Positions 33,701 through 46,347 of a stretch of 64,000 nt of DNA are shown here, piece after piece. The stretch is taken from positions 1 through 64,000 of the forward strand of contig BLZA01000040.1 of the NCBI GenBank assembly GCA_013423385.1. The letters are read 5' to 3'. The notes beneath the pieces are model-generated. The model was not told the DNA's origin, did no database searches, and saw only the letters and a list, made by a program, of their open reading frames with translations. The position numbers were made by a program, and so were the translations under genes. Source of the stretch: Naganishia liquefaciens. Its lineage: Eukaryota > Basidiomycota > Tremellomycetes > Filobasidiales > Filobasidiaceae. Every line of letters starts with the position of its first letter. The first letter of the stretch is position 1.

Positions 33701-36700
33701 CTAATCGTCCTCGTCCCCGCCCAACTCGAACTCCTCACCGCGCGGCTCGTTCGAATCTCGGCCTCTCGTTTCCGCGTATGCGTAGCCCCTTGGCGATGAC
33801 TGTCTGTTACCGCCAGTAAACCCGGAAACACCGCCAAATCTTCCCAAAATATGCCCTAGAAGGCTATTGACCCGTTCACCGACACCCTTCACCACTTTGA
33901 GCACTTCCTCTAATACTACTTCCAATCCTGCTGCGTTTTCTTCCATGTTAAATACGGTGTCTCGCCAATCCTGGAAAGACGAGGTATTCGCAGCCACCGA
34001 AACCTGCTGCTGTCGGTGGAGATGTTCCACTGCTGCTTCGTGTTTTAACACATCCTTAACCGTGACGAGGCCAAGGAGTTTGCCTTCTTTTGCGACGAGA
34101 ATAACACGTGGTCTGATAGCGAACATGCGTCAGTTTGACGTGGTGCGATCCTGTAAAGAACACCTACCCCATTCTCCGGAACATCTGCATAACGATCTCT
34201 AACGGCAATTGAGGGGAAACTGAAAGCAGAGTCTACGCAAGGCACGAGTGAGCGGGAATTCGGGTCTTTGCCAGCGTCCGTAACATTACCTGGTCGACAT
34301 ATTGCCCTAGATCGATTTGATCCGAGGAATTCGAAGCGGGCATGGGCGGCCCGCCGATATATGGCGAGTTATCAAAGACAGTTTGTGATCGGTCTCCTCG
34401 ATTGAGTTGTTCGTCACCGTCCAGATCCTGAAACGTGCAACTCAGCGACGACGCGTCTTCGCGACGTCTCCGTATTCTGTCTGAGATATGGTGAGACATT
34501 GTCAGGAGCAGGCTCGGGAGCACGATAAAGGGGTCTTACCTAGCGAGTAACGCAATTCCGTCTTGCGAATGAAGCCCAACACCGTTGGATCCGTTTGACT
34601 TTTCACAACGGGGAAACCCCGGTAGTCTGTACTCTGCAAGATTTCCTCCAGTTGAGGAACAGGCATGCCGTCTGCGTAGACGACTATGAGATCCCGCTTC
34701 ATTACATTCACGACTGTCATCGATGTCAGGAAAAAGGCGCAATTCGCTCAGGATCCACATACTGGGCTCAAAGTATGCGTGATCATCATCTTCCTTGTCC
34801 TCCTTTTCCAGGAAGGGATATCCATTGAACAGAATCATTTGGTCTGACATGCCGCCTCCACCAAAGAAGTCGCTGACAGCTTTCGTGACAAGTAATGTGA
34901 TCTAGATGGCAGATTAGCGCAGACCTCTTCGGTCAGAACGCGGTGTGCGTACCATCAACGGCAAGATATAGGTCAAGGCACCCGTGAGCTCGAACATGAT
35001 GACCACCACGGTCACCGTGATTCTGGTCACACCCCTGTTGAACCCATGGCATTAGCGTCATCTCTCGGATCATCGTCGTACGACATACCCAAGCGCAGCA
35101 GCAGCGCCTAAGAATGCATATGTCCCTGGCGTGATGCATGGCTGATCCGGAACACAGACAGCAAACCAGGCCGAGGTTGGGTGGGCTCTAGCTCTATTGT
35201 TAGTCATGTTTTTCAGAAGGATGTAAGGTGTGCTCACGCTTGAGTGGCTTTGGCAAGAATGCCCATCATTCGTCCAAATACGGCTCCAACAGCCATAGAA
35301 GGCACAAAAATTCCTGCTGGCACTTTGCACCCATACGACAGGATCACCAGGCCCGTGCGAATAATTGTCGCAAGCAATAGCGAGTTGACCATTCGCCATT
35401 GTGTCGAAGTTCTGGGAAATACGAATCAGCTCAATCGCGTATAGAGCGACCTTAACACCCACTGGCAGAGACCATTGTAATTACCTCCGCCTTCGCATTC
35501 CTTAAAGAGGTATTCGAGACTTTCCGTCATGTCGATCCGCAGGAATCGATTGAAGTAGCCGATCATCGCTGACAGGACGGCTAGCGTCACAGCTTCGTAG
35601 ATGCCATGGGCAGCTAAATGCTTTCTGCGGAAAGCCGCCACCTGCAAGTTGAACTTGATGACGAAAGCGCCGTACAGACCCTATGTGAGATGAAGTCAGT
35701 GCCGTTAAAGTAGCAGATCGCGGACTCGGAACTCACTCCGAAAATTCCTATCAGTACATATGCCGGAATCTCAAAGTAATGCCAATCTCGGTCATACGAC
35801 ACTTGGAAAAGTACGAGCTTCCCGGTCCGGAAGGGATTCATAGCCTAGACATACCGGCGTTAGCGATAATAGCCGAAAAGGCGATTGCACTTACAGATAG
35901 AGTGAAGGTGGCTACGAGAGCACATACGAAACTCCTCCACATCGTCTTATTCGTGAAGTTATGACTCATTTCCTGGCGACGCAATGTGAAGTGAAGAACC
36001 GGCACGAGCCAATCAAAAGCATACCTCAATAGCGAAAAGCACACCGCCAATAGGCGATCCGAAAGCCACAGCAACTCCAGCAGCACTTGCGGCAGTCAAG
36101 AGTTCCCGCATCTTGACTGATATTATGACCATATCGTGACCATGATCAGGAAAAGGGGGTTGGCATGCGTTCGGCACTCACTCTGAGATCCACGGTATTT
36201 TCTGAACATTTGTCCAATCACGTTTCCTACACAACAAGCGACGTGCACGGATGGTCCCTCTTTGCCGACAGAAAGTCCTGAACCGATCGCCAGCGGCTGA
36301 AGCAGCGATCAGCAGGATCCGAAGCTTATCGAGATGAAACCTACAAGCGTCAAGCTTTTGATTGCCAGTGTCCAAAAGCTCAGGTAGCCGTTGATGATGA
36401 AACCGCCAATGATACACTTGATTTCCGAGATACCAGATCCTGCTGCATATGGGGCGAACGATTTGACGAGTTTGGCTGCGGAAAAGGAGAACAGAGCCTG
36501 GTAACACTATCAGCGTAAATCTCATTGTGGTCGCCGAGCGGGAGCTTACAGCAAAAAAGATATATGCCATGTATCGGAACGGCTCGATTCCGCCCCAATT
36601 CCGCCACTCGGCGCACGCTTCGCCCTCTTCGGATACTTCTGCACAGCAGAACTTTTGTGACAACCACCAGCCAGTAGTACAGTATCCCATTTTGAGATCC

Positions 36701-37234
36701 GACAACCAAACCGTGATTATGGAAATCAAAGCCGCGTTCAAGCCGATTCCGATTCCTGCAGAATGTGTCAATTACCGGGGCGTATTGCCCAACAATTGCA
36801 CTTACCAACAAGTCCAAACACCACCCACGTCTGGCCTTCCTCAAGCATTCGAGCAAAGAAGCGATAGACCATGCCGATAATTCCGCTCACATTATGCATA
36901 CGGCTTGCAAAGTCACCACCGGTACCTGCGCCAGGATGTGAGTAGTCGCCGTGGACTTTTTTGAGACGAATGTTTCGTTCATGCAAAGAGTCTTGGATCC
37001 AGTCTATGGATATCTCGAGTCAATATGGCAGCGCGCTCAACAGTGCAGCTGACTTGCCGACTGTGCTGAAATCTTCATATCGTCTGAGCCGGACACTTGT
37101 ATTAGCTACATCGTGCCAACGCGAATGGGTATACCAGCTAACCTGATTTGCTCTAGATTGACCTCTTCATCTTTTGCGGACAACAGCGGCGAACCAGGCC
37201 CGTGCGTTAATCCATTGACGGCAGGGACTGACAT
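33701..37234 (-). CDS. CLC-family chloride channel or Cl-/H+ exchanger
   Basis: ATG at 37234 ([20 protein letters not shown]). The cytosolic start reads [18 protein letters not shown] after a GC-AG intron. Membrane blocks follow: [72 protein letters not shown] and [20 protein letters not shown]. The G-K-E-G-P motif keeps the gating glutamate. Two CBS domains lie at the C-terminus ([19 protein letters not shown] ... [39 protein letters not shown]), and the tail ends [11 protein letters not shown] at 33701. Fungal homologues (Gef1) act in Golgi, endosome or vacuole acidification and metal loading. About fourteen exons. Direction of transport cannot be decided from these motifs alone. Confidence 0.93.
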
Positions 37235-38034
37235 GCTGAACTTCGGTTACCGAACTCGGCACCCCGCGAGTTGTCTGTCGATCCTGAAGTCCGTTCTGGT
37301 CGGATAGATTGCAGCACGGCACTTCCAAGGTCAAAGGAATGATCGTTTAGCATGCAGGGTCTGGTCAGGACGCCAAATACTGTCAACTAGGAACGCGATT
37401 CCGACAGCAAGTACGGCAACTGACGTGGACATGACTTTACGACAGGAGGGACACGAGCTGGTGTTGTGTTTTCATAGTCGATAGCAATAATAATACCACG
37501 TCATAAAAGGTACGCGACAGCTCCAGGCATAATGTCCTGGAGGTTTAACCGAGCTGCTGACGGACAACGCCGCTTCATGTAGTATATAACCAGCGTCTCC
37601 CGCCCGCGCGCGACCGGCTGCCCCCGGCGTCGTCCTATCTCGTTCGTTGTGTCTGCTGTCTGCTTTCTGTTTTTTGCGTTGATCTTCGTTTTCCGTTCAC
37701 AGCAAGTTTTTCGTTTTCGGATCCTGTGAGTGACATCCCGTAAAACGCTCAGTCTGGTCGGGTGTCGAAATTGAGCGTCCGAACGTGATGCTGATCACGC
37801 CTTTTTTCTAGATATACGTTTGTGGAAAGACGAATTTGCCTGCCTGGAACGCTCGTGTTGCGTGTTTTATGACCGGTCTGCCGGCGAGCGCCCGCCAGAA
37901 AGTCATACGTTCTCAAGATCTTGTCTGAACAGTTGGGAAACTGGGGGTTCTTTGAATTGTGAGGGAGTTGGGACCTCGCAAGGATCCGACTCTCGCACGT
38001 TTTCAGCGCTCGCAAAAAGGTTTCCGTCTCAGAC
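37235..38034. promoter_or_regulatory. Divergent promoter, CLC / PNUTS-like gene
   Basis: 800 bp. A TATATAA box at 37583-37589 (plus orientation) is followed by a C/G-rich patch and a long pyrimidine-rich stretch (about 37620-37710) of the kind found around fungal transcription starts. It would serve the plus-strand gene with a 5' UTR of over 350 bp, possibly containing an intron. Confidence 0.5.
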
Positions 38035-41000
38035 ATGGCGGTGCGCCCAGCATCCGCTTACGTCAGCGGTATGGCTTCTGGAACCCCGGCGACCGAAGAA
38101 GAGTTTGAACTAGCGTTGGATCGCGCTAACATGTAGGCCCATTTTCCCTCCCCCCCAATGCGAGTCGTCCTGCCACCGTCTTTACCGGTGGCTTGTATTA
38201 TGCCAATATGGATGTGACATGATCAAATGCGTTTCTTGTGGCGCCGGCGGCTCGTATTCCCTCTTGCTTTTCTGGTTCCCAGAGCTGATTAGGCTCTTCT
38301 CTTGTGCAGAAACGCCCACGACCAGAACGGCCAGCTCCGAATCCGACTCCGGAATCATCATCGAACGACGCCGTGGTGTCGTGGGACCGACTTTACCAAA
38401 TGGATCATGGATCGATACGAGGAGATCCATCAGCAACGGATGCGCGCGAGATCAGCATCAGCGGCGCCGGCTTCGTCGCCCACCCCTACCCAAGAGTCTC
38501 GCGCGGTGCCGATCCAGCAAGCCCAACCGACCGCTATCAACGCTGCTCAAAATCAAAATGCGATCGGGAGACCTCCACATTGTAAGTAGCCCTATATTAC
38601 GTCATCTTTTTCTTGGTTTGCATGGATTCAGCTTCCGCGTTTCGCGTTTCAAAGTGAGACCTGCGGCTTTTGTTCATGTTTCATGTGCATGCTTCCGTGT
38701 TTGCCTCATGTCCATTTACATCTTGTATTACCCTGAGCGCCAGGCATATAGTTGACCGTCATACCGCAACGTGTCCTACTACTCCCATCGTCTTTCTTTT
38801 TCCTATACGCACATATGTGCTCAGGGAGTTTTTGTTGATCTGCTCTATCCCCTTCCCCTTCCTCTGCTCTTCATGCAACCGCTCTTACACTCATAGCTAC
38901 TGTCCAATCGCCTACGTCAACAACACATCAGGTGGCCGCACAATCATCGCATCAAGCACAGGCCCGTGCGAACGTTATTCAGCTCGACCTCAAGCCTCCT
39001 GCAGTCAAGGTTGAATCAAGGGATGACCAGTAAGTCTCTCCGACCTGCCCTTTGCCCGATGTACATGATCTCACCTTGTTCGTTTGTAGCTCCCCCAGTC
39101 TAGCCGGATCATCGACTCTGTCTTCGCTCCCCTCGTCAAGCTCGTATCCCATCTATGCAAGCGGGATCGCCATTGACAAGGTGGAAGACGAGGGACACGA
39201 TGCCCGTCAGAAATCGTCATCGTCCCCCGGACCTCTGGCGGCAGCCGTTGTACCTACTGACATCAAGCCTCGAGTGCAAGAAGATACCAAACCACAAGTC
39301 GTGGGCACCGTCGATCCTCAAGAGAGGATGGTTGAGCGACTTGTACCCAGCATTCATGCTGACTTGAAACGTCCCTCCCCGGTGCCCATTCGCGAATGTA
39401 CTCGCTCCGTCTCGGTCTCGAGCTTAGGCAGTTCGGCGATACGTCCCAGTCCAACTCCATCCGCCATGCAGACCGAGCCCGAGCGAGAACGTAGCTTGAA
39501 GGAATCGGAGCAGGTCAACTTCCCGTCTCCACCTCCATCCGACAGCGAGTTCGAAGTGCCTATCCGACAACCATTCGAGAAGTCCGGGCGCGAAATCAAT
39601 CTCCAACCACGCAAGACAATCAAGCCACTCGAAAAACAAGTGCCTCGTATGGAATGGACCCAGCTGCTGCCTAGACCAGTCCCCACTCCGCCAGGCTCAT
39701 CGACGCGCTCTTCATCGCCTTCCGACAGTGTGGACGTCGATAGCTATTCTGATAACGCCGATGGGGACGATGTTCTTCGACTTACGTCCGGATCGACAAG
39801 CGCACACGCCAAGCAGTCTGGCAAGCGCGTCAATGTAGCCACAGCATCACAGGCTTCAACCAAGAAACGAGTCGGCGAGAACTCGGCAGGAAATCTGAGG
39901 CAGAATGACGCATCGAAAGGTCGCGCTGAGAAACGTCTCGTCTCTGTCTCTGAGAAAGCGCCGACGTCGAAGGCCAAGGTCGTTCCGCTGAAGGAGTGGG
40001 AGCGTCGAGAATTTATAGCACCGCGTGAGAATGAGTTAAAGGAGGAGACTTCAGACAGGCTTGGCAAACCGATCAAATTCGAGCAAGTTCTGCGCCTTTT
40101 GCCGCCTATCATTAACGGTAGTACTCCTGCCGATTATCAAGCAAAGCTCGACGCGTTCAAGCGAATGCTCTATCCTGACGGCACGGCAAAGCCTACGGTC
40201 GAGCTATATTTGAACCAACTGGCGTGGGTGGTTCATCAGATGATCGTTGCGCCTCAGGACTATCGCAAGGTCCTTGCTCGGCCCAGCAATCTGCCCTTGT
40301 TAGAACGATTCTTGCGTGATGCCTATGAGAGAAGTGAAATGAAGAGTAGCTCGGATAAGGACAAGAAGAAAGCCAACATCACCATCTGGCGGAGCACAAA
40401 GGTTGCTTACCTGGTCAACGAAGTATGTCCTGTGGTTCAATACGGAGAATGATATTGACATTCCCCTGCAGCTCGTGCGTAAACTCAATCCCAGCGACGA
40501 GGTACTCGAGAGTACGAAAATCGCTCGACGTTTGCGAGAATGGAGTCGCAAAGACGATGGTGAGGGTTACTGCTTCCCGCGCGTCGATTACGCTAATCGC
40601 CTACACTTGCAGACATCAGGAAGGCAGTTGAGGGCTGGATGTTGAAGGACATGCGCACACAGTCCGCTCCCGGTGCGACAAGTGCAGCTGCAAAACGTAA
40701 GGCTGACAACGACGCTGTGTCAACGAGTATGTTAGCTAGATTATCCCGACATGAAGTCGTGCTAATCACTTGACACCTTTCAGACAAGAAATCCCGTCTC
40801 AGTGGCGAGAATGGGCGACGAGACAGTACCAGCGCCATCTCGACCAGCGCATCAAAATCGGGCAATGCTACGGTTTCGGCATCGGCGATGAACAGAAAGA
40901 GTGCAGGCGGCGATCTCATGGACTCTTTCTTGGCGCCTACTGCTTCTAGTCGACCGACTCGGCCAGTCCCGTCCAAGAAGCCTTCCTCGAATGATCCATT

Positions 41001-42149
41001 GGCACAAGCTTTCGCCAGCATTGCGGCAGCCCAGACACCTGTTGCTGAACCTGAAACAACCCGAAAGACTCCGGATCCCACTCGTGCGCCCAGGACAGGC
41101 CGAGACGGCAAGCCCCGCCCACACATGACGGTCAGATGGAAGGAAGGACCCAGCCTGGTTAGCATTCGCAAAATTGAGGCTCGAGACCCGACAGAGGTAT
41201 GTTCTGCTTCTCTCCACACACGTGGCAAGCGCTGATACGTTGTTGTATAATACAGAGTCACGAAGGCAGTGCAAGAGAAATGGAAATGGAGGAAGGTGCT
41301 CTTCTGAGAAGGCAGCCGATATGGCATACTCCTCGAGGTGAGTGTCTCATGTATGTGGTACATTCAGCAACTGACGCTTTCCCATCAGAAATGGAATACA
41401 GGGGCTCTCCCGACGTGACTGCTGTCGCACTCGACGAGACTATGGAACAATCAAGAAGAGAGCAGGGAATCCCTGCTGTTCTTTACGCGGACGAGGATCA
41501 GATACCTGTCTCAGCTGATGAAAGTAACGTCCAAGTCGCGCGACTGGACGACGACTTCGTGCGAATCATTCCACTGTATAAGGAGGAAGCTCAGGCGGCT
41601 ATTCCCAGTCACCAGTATCTGCAGCATCAACAGCAAGAAGCGCAGGGGAACAACAGTCAGACTCGCATTTCCAATCCCAGTACTCCAGTCGTTGTGCCAG
41701 CGCTACCTGTCAATGGTAATCTCAGTTATGGGTTCGGCGGCCAGAACGCTGCGTCCAACAATGTCTTCGCCGGGGCGAACCCCCTGGCTGGCGGTCTCAA
41801 CTTCAATGTGAGCGCTTTGGCTCAAAACTTGCAAAACTTGCAGAACCTTGTGCCTGGTGGCGGATTCAGCAATCAGGGCGGTTTCAACCCTCAAACTCCA
41901 TTCAATCAGTTTGGCTACAATGCAACACAAGCATACAACTCTCAGTCTGCTTACGGACAACAAGCCTACAATTCGGCCGGCTACAACGCTCAACAAGGAT
42001 TCCAACCCGAATCGGCATACAATACGCAGCCAGTATACAGCCCTCCCGGAGGTCAACGTCGCGTCCCACCTATTCATCCCGACCGCCTGAACCCGGATCG
42101 TCGGGATGCGGATAGACAGGGAGGAAATTTCCGAAGGCGGGCCGCCTAG
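38035..42149 (+). CDS. PNUTS-like nuclear protein with TFIIS-N (LW) domain and prion-like tail
   Basis: Exon 1 (ATG at 38035) gives MAVRPASAYVSGMASGTPAT. The next exons read FTKWIMDRYEEIHQQRMRAR and a Ser/Pro/Gln-rich stretch, joined by a 300-nt intron to STVQSPTSTTHQVAAQSSHQ. A large exon holds about 440 mostly disordered residues, then ELYLNQLAWVVHQMIVAPQD. The TFIIS N-terminal domain follows across introns: LVRKLNPSDEVLESTKIARR, LREWSRKDDDIRKAVEGWM. Further on, KPRPHMTVRWKEGPSLV sits where PNUTS (PPP1R10) has its PP1-docking TVTWPEE motif. The last 130 residues are Gln/Asn/Gly/Tyr-rich (NATQAYNSQSAYGQQAYNSA). PNUTS brings PP1 to RNA polymerase II at termination. No CCCH finger is seen at the end, unlike animal PNUTS. 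Function is inferred by domain order. Confidence 0.72.
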
Positions 42150-42436
42150 AGCGCATCTTCGATAAGAAGATCGATTTCGGTATCAATGCCCAAGATGCAG
42201 CGAGTGCAATGGGTAATGCTTTACGATATCATACATAGTTCGGTTCGACTTTGTAGATCTTTGTTAAGACAGCGCCAAATGGCGAACAAAGCTCCAGCGT
42301 CACCCTATTGTACTGTCCATTCAATGAAACATAGAAGTATTACAAGGCAATCACCAGCATTGTCAATATTGCTGTCTTATGCACGTCTGCTCATGATTAC
42401 TGCGTTTTCTTCTACGAGTAACATGCAAAACGCCTT

Positions 42437-45400
42437 TCAACGTGCATGCTGTGAAGCAACGCTCGACATGCGCGATTGCCGAGACATGGCATTTTGTTGC
42501 TCATGGGCGAGATCCGCGTACCTGGGAGTATGATCAGCTGTCATTGTAGTTTGAATGATCATGCGACTCACATGAGCTTGTAACGAACGAGTTCAGCTTC
42601 AACAGACTCCCTTTCGATTCGCGATTGCACTAGCTCTTTGACTATTTGGACGTGTTCCGCATTCCTGAGATCGATCACGATCAGCAGTCCGACAACGAGA
42701 TCCTCTCCTCACAACATACATTGTTGCCACTGCGCTTTCGAGTTGTTTCCTGCAGATGTGGTCAACGACATATAGCAGGCATTCGATTAGCGCTCACTTA
42801 CACCTGGTTGCTGAGGTTGCGGTTGGCATTTCGTAAGGTATCCAGCTCCAAGGCATGTGCATTTTGCACTTTGAGTTGTCCTTCCCACTCATTGGCAAAC
42901 GAGTCAAGCATGAATGGGGTGCTTGGGAGAGGTATGAGTCTCGGCAAGACGAGTATGCTTTGAACTCACATCTGCACGGCATAAGCGTCATAGACAAAGT
43001 CGTTGGTCATCCACTGAGAGTCTGCTGGAGGATCTATTTCCTCATCCGGCTCCTGCGTATTCTGAGGTATGGCAGGTTAGCATTTGTCATGAACGCCGCA
43101 TCTCGACATACCTTGTAACACTCGAATATGGTGTCTGACATGAATTTGAGAATACCCTCGAAATCCAGTTTGAGCAGTTCGTCTTCGTTTTTGCGCATCA
43201 GAGCCATAGAAAACCGGAAGATGGCCTCTACGCCTTCCGCGAATACGATGTCGAAAATACGATATACCAGACAAAGAGGGAATCTGATATGGCGTTCTAG
43301 CTGTCGTCACGTCGCGATCGAGAGACACTTACCGATATGAGAACATGGTCATGAACCACTGACTAGCATACATCGAGCTTTTTACTCCGGCCCTGACCAT
43401 ATGTAGATGCAAAGCCGGCAACAACTCTTCCAGTAATCGATCGAACTGATACATACGCAGCTGCAATCCAGGCATATCCGGTAGGAAATGTGACCGGAGA
43501 TCATATGAGTACATCAGGCGGATAAAGACGCAGAATGCCTCCTCTTCAGGCATGTTGAGCAAGAGAGCGGCGACGATGAACGCTAGGCCTTGCGTGTAAC
43601 CGACATCCTGGTCGTAGCTACGCCATGTCAATTCGAGAAGGATGCAGTAGGATCCTACTCACATGCTATACGCTTTAACGACATTGAAAAGGCTTTCCTG
43701 GCCACCAGCAGTGCCTTTGAAATAAGCATGTTGCGGAAATGTTCTGGCCAGATCCTTCTGTATTGCCTTTTCGTGAGGAGATGTCAACTTCAAGAGTGCC
43801 GAGTATGTGGCTTCGAGCGCAATGGATTTGGATGATGACATGAGTTGCCACTGGGGAGCAGAAGATTGAACACCCGATACTGGCATATCAAAAGGCACTC
43901 ACGATTGTACCGCGAACTACAGCGGGAATTCCTTGCTGAATCGCTCTCGATAGATCCTTGGGCCGGGTCCGAGCGACCTCTTCGTAATCGCTCATCACAG
44001 CGCCCCAGAACTCTGCACAAAGATCAGCAAACCCCTCAATACTTTGGATATCGAACTCACGCCAGTCCACGCTATCGACGCCATCGCATGCATTAGGCGC
44101 CAGTGACCCGTTGGCATACTCCGGATCACCGCCGAGTTCGCTCGTTTCACTCAGTGGCGATAAAGCGTCGGGCCCGATTATGCCGCTATCCCGCTTGCGC
44201 TGGGCATCCTTGTCCCTTAACTCTTTCGCAGCACCCACCATCTCTGCTTTGACTCTTTCGAATCCCTCGCGCAACTGCTGTGGCCCCCCAAGTTCCAAGG
44301 ATCGACGACGATCAGCGGTGGCAGATGGAGACGTTATGTGATGAAGAAGAAAGGATGTAGAGGGTGTCTCCGTGTCGTGATGATGCCCGTTTTCCGCATG
44401 TGTTGAGATACCGGGTTTTGTATTGGATGCCGTTTCGTGAACCGGAGCGGCCGGGCCTCGCCCGAGTAAGCTTGTCAAAGATCGCCATGAGGTGCCAGGC
44501 GGTGGAACCGTAGCCTCGTCCTTGATATTGACTGGTGGAGCCGTTGCCGAATGAAGGGATGACAAGTCGGATTTTGCGGACAGTCGTGTGGCTCCCTCAT
44601 AGTGAGGACCCAAAAGCTCGCTCTTGATCTCGCTATCCGCCAGCGATGGCGACTTTGGGCTCGAAAGCGCATCAGCGTTCGTTGTCCATGTTGTTTTTCC
44701 AACGGGGAGCAGACCAGCTGCATACCCGATCGCGGACGGGATCAAGCTCAACTTGTTCCTCAGAGGTGAAGAGCTAGGTGAGGTTGGCTGTACATCGATC
44801 ACATTGGCCGATGGACTCTTCGGTTCCAGCAGGGTCGTTCGTTTGGGAGATGTGGCAGATGTCTTGGTGTCCAACGGACAAATTTCGTCATCGTCCATGA
44901 TTCCCGTTGCACTGATTACGGGCGGACGGCCGATGGAGAGAGTCTTTTCTTCCGCGATCGGCAGCTGGTGAAATCCATCACCATCGTCAGCCAAATCCCT
45001 CTTTGACTCCCGACTCTCATGTGGCTCGAAGTGATCCGATATGGGCTGATGCGGTGTCGCGAGAAGGCTTGAGGAAGAGCTGTCATTCGGAGATGGGTCT
45101 CTTACGTGCTCCTGATTGTCACCGCTGTTAAGCGATGACCTCCGATTGGACGTGACTTCTCGAGGAGACGTGGGAGATGCGGTATGGGGATCAAGGTCCA
45201 CAGTCTCCGATTCAGAAGCAGTAGCTGATGAGCTTGGTAACGTGTCGTTTGAGGTCACGACTTGTCCGCCTACTTCTGCGAAATGAATTCAGTATGAGAG
45301 CGTAACGAATTCGTGGATCGATGTCCCCGCTCAACGCTTACCCGTTGGCAATTTTTCTTCCATTTGACCTTGAGATGGAGACGTCTCCTTGGGCTCGTCG

Positions 45401-45474
45401 TCGAGGTCTTCGCTAACGAAGCTGTTGCGCCTCTCATCATAGGATGAAGCTTCGGATTTGGGAGACGACGTCAT
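42437..45474 (-). CDS. TBC-domain Rab GTPase-activating protein (GYP5/GYL1-like)
   Basis: ATG at 45474 (MTSSPKSEASSYDERRNSF). The first 440 residues are disordered, Ser/Pro/Asp-rich. The TBC domain begins at DLSRAIQQGIPAVVRGTIWQ and gives IQKDLARTFPQHAYF, which carries the arginine finger (D-x-x-R), and YDQDVGYTQGLAFIVAALLL with the glutamine finger (Y-x-Q). FCVFIRLMYSYDLRSHFLPD, LELLPALHLHMVRAGV-type and YASQWFMTMFSYRFPLCLVY and RIFDIVFAEGVEAIFRFSMA complete it. A C-terminal coiled coil is assembled from short exons (LKVQNAHALELDTLRNANRN, IERESVEAELVRYKLMYADL) and ends at 42437. The domain order, disordered N-terminus plus TBC plus coiled coil, matches yeast GYP5/GYL1, which act on Ypt1/Sec4 in exocytosis. 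Confidence 0.88.
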
Positions 45475-46347
45475 TCGGATGCTAGCTGCTCAGCACCTGA
45501 GAATAAGAACGGTATGAGGAGACTGGTCCGAGAAGGAACCTTTCTAAACGACAATCAGAGATTCGCTATATAGCTTTGGGCGATTCACTCACGAAGCAAC
45601 TACGTCAGTATGAATCGCGCCGCATACGCTGAGTCCTCCAAGCAAATCCGTCGAACGAGGGAGCTGACCAGCCGACGTGACCTGGGTTTGATAGCTCTGG
45701 CGGATGTTGGAGGTGACAGTTACCATAATACCATCGCTCGTTGTCTCTTGTCTCGAGTGTCTCACTTGCATTCTTTGCTTCCGTCCGAACGCTCTTTAAG
45801 TCTTTCGTTGAAGTCAGCTCCGGGGAACAGCAGTAGCAGTCTCTGCAGTACTTGAGCAGTCAAGTTCAGCCGCTCCGGTTGAGAGATCATTCATCTTTCC
45901 CACTCTCCAAGTCAGGTGCCCTGATAGTCAACAAGGCACGGCCAGGCTTTCACAAGCGACACCCAGATACCGAGGCCTGGACAGGAGCCAGTAAGAGGAC
46001 GAGCAGTTAGAGCAAGAAATAGACTCGCGTGACAAACGCCCATCGAGACCGATTACGGCAACCCTGACTATAAGTTGATGCGTGTGTGATCTGGACAACC
46101 AAGCAAGGATTGTGAATCGATTCCAAGGCATGCGGCTAATTTACAACGGAAATGATGCGGTGGTGGCTGTTACATGTACAGTTGGGGAAGCGATGGATCG
46201 TCCGCGCCTACAATTGTTAGAAGGGTTGTTGCAATGCAAGGTGACTGATGCGTTAGAAATATGCTGTGAGACTGATATCTGTGCTCTGGTCGTAAGATGC
46301 TGATATGCTCAATTGGTATCCCTGGCCTTCCTCGGTGCACAATGAAC
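45475..46347. other. Intergenic, TBC gene promoter side
   Basis: 873 bp between two minus-strand genes. Only short frames with no family likeness; expected to hold the TBC gene promoter and the 3' UTR of the next gene. Confidence 0.45.
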
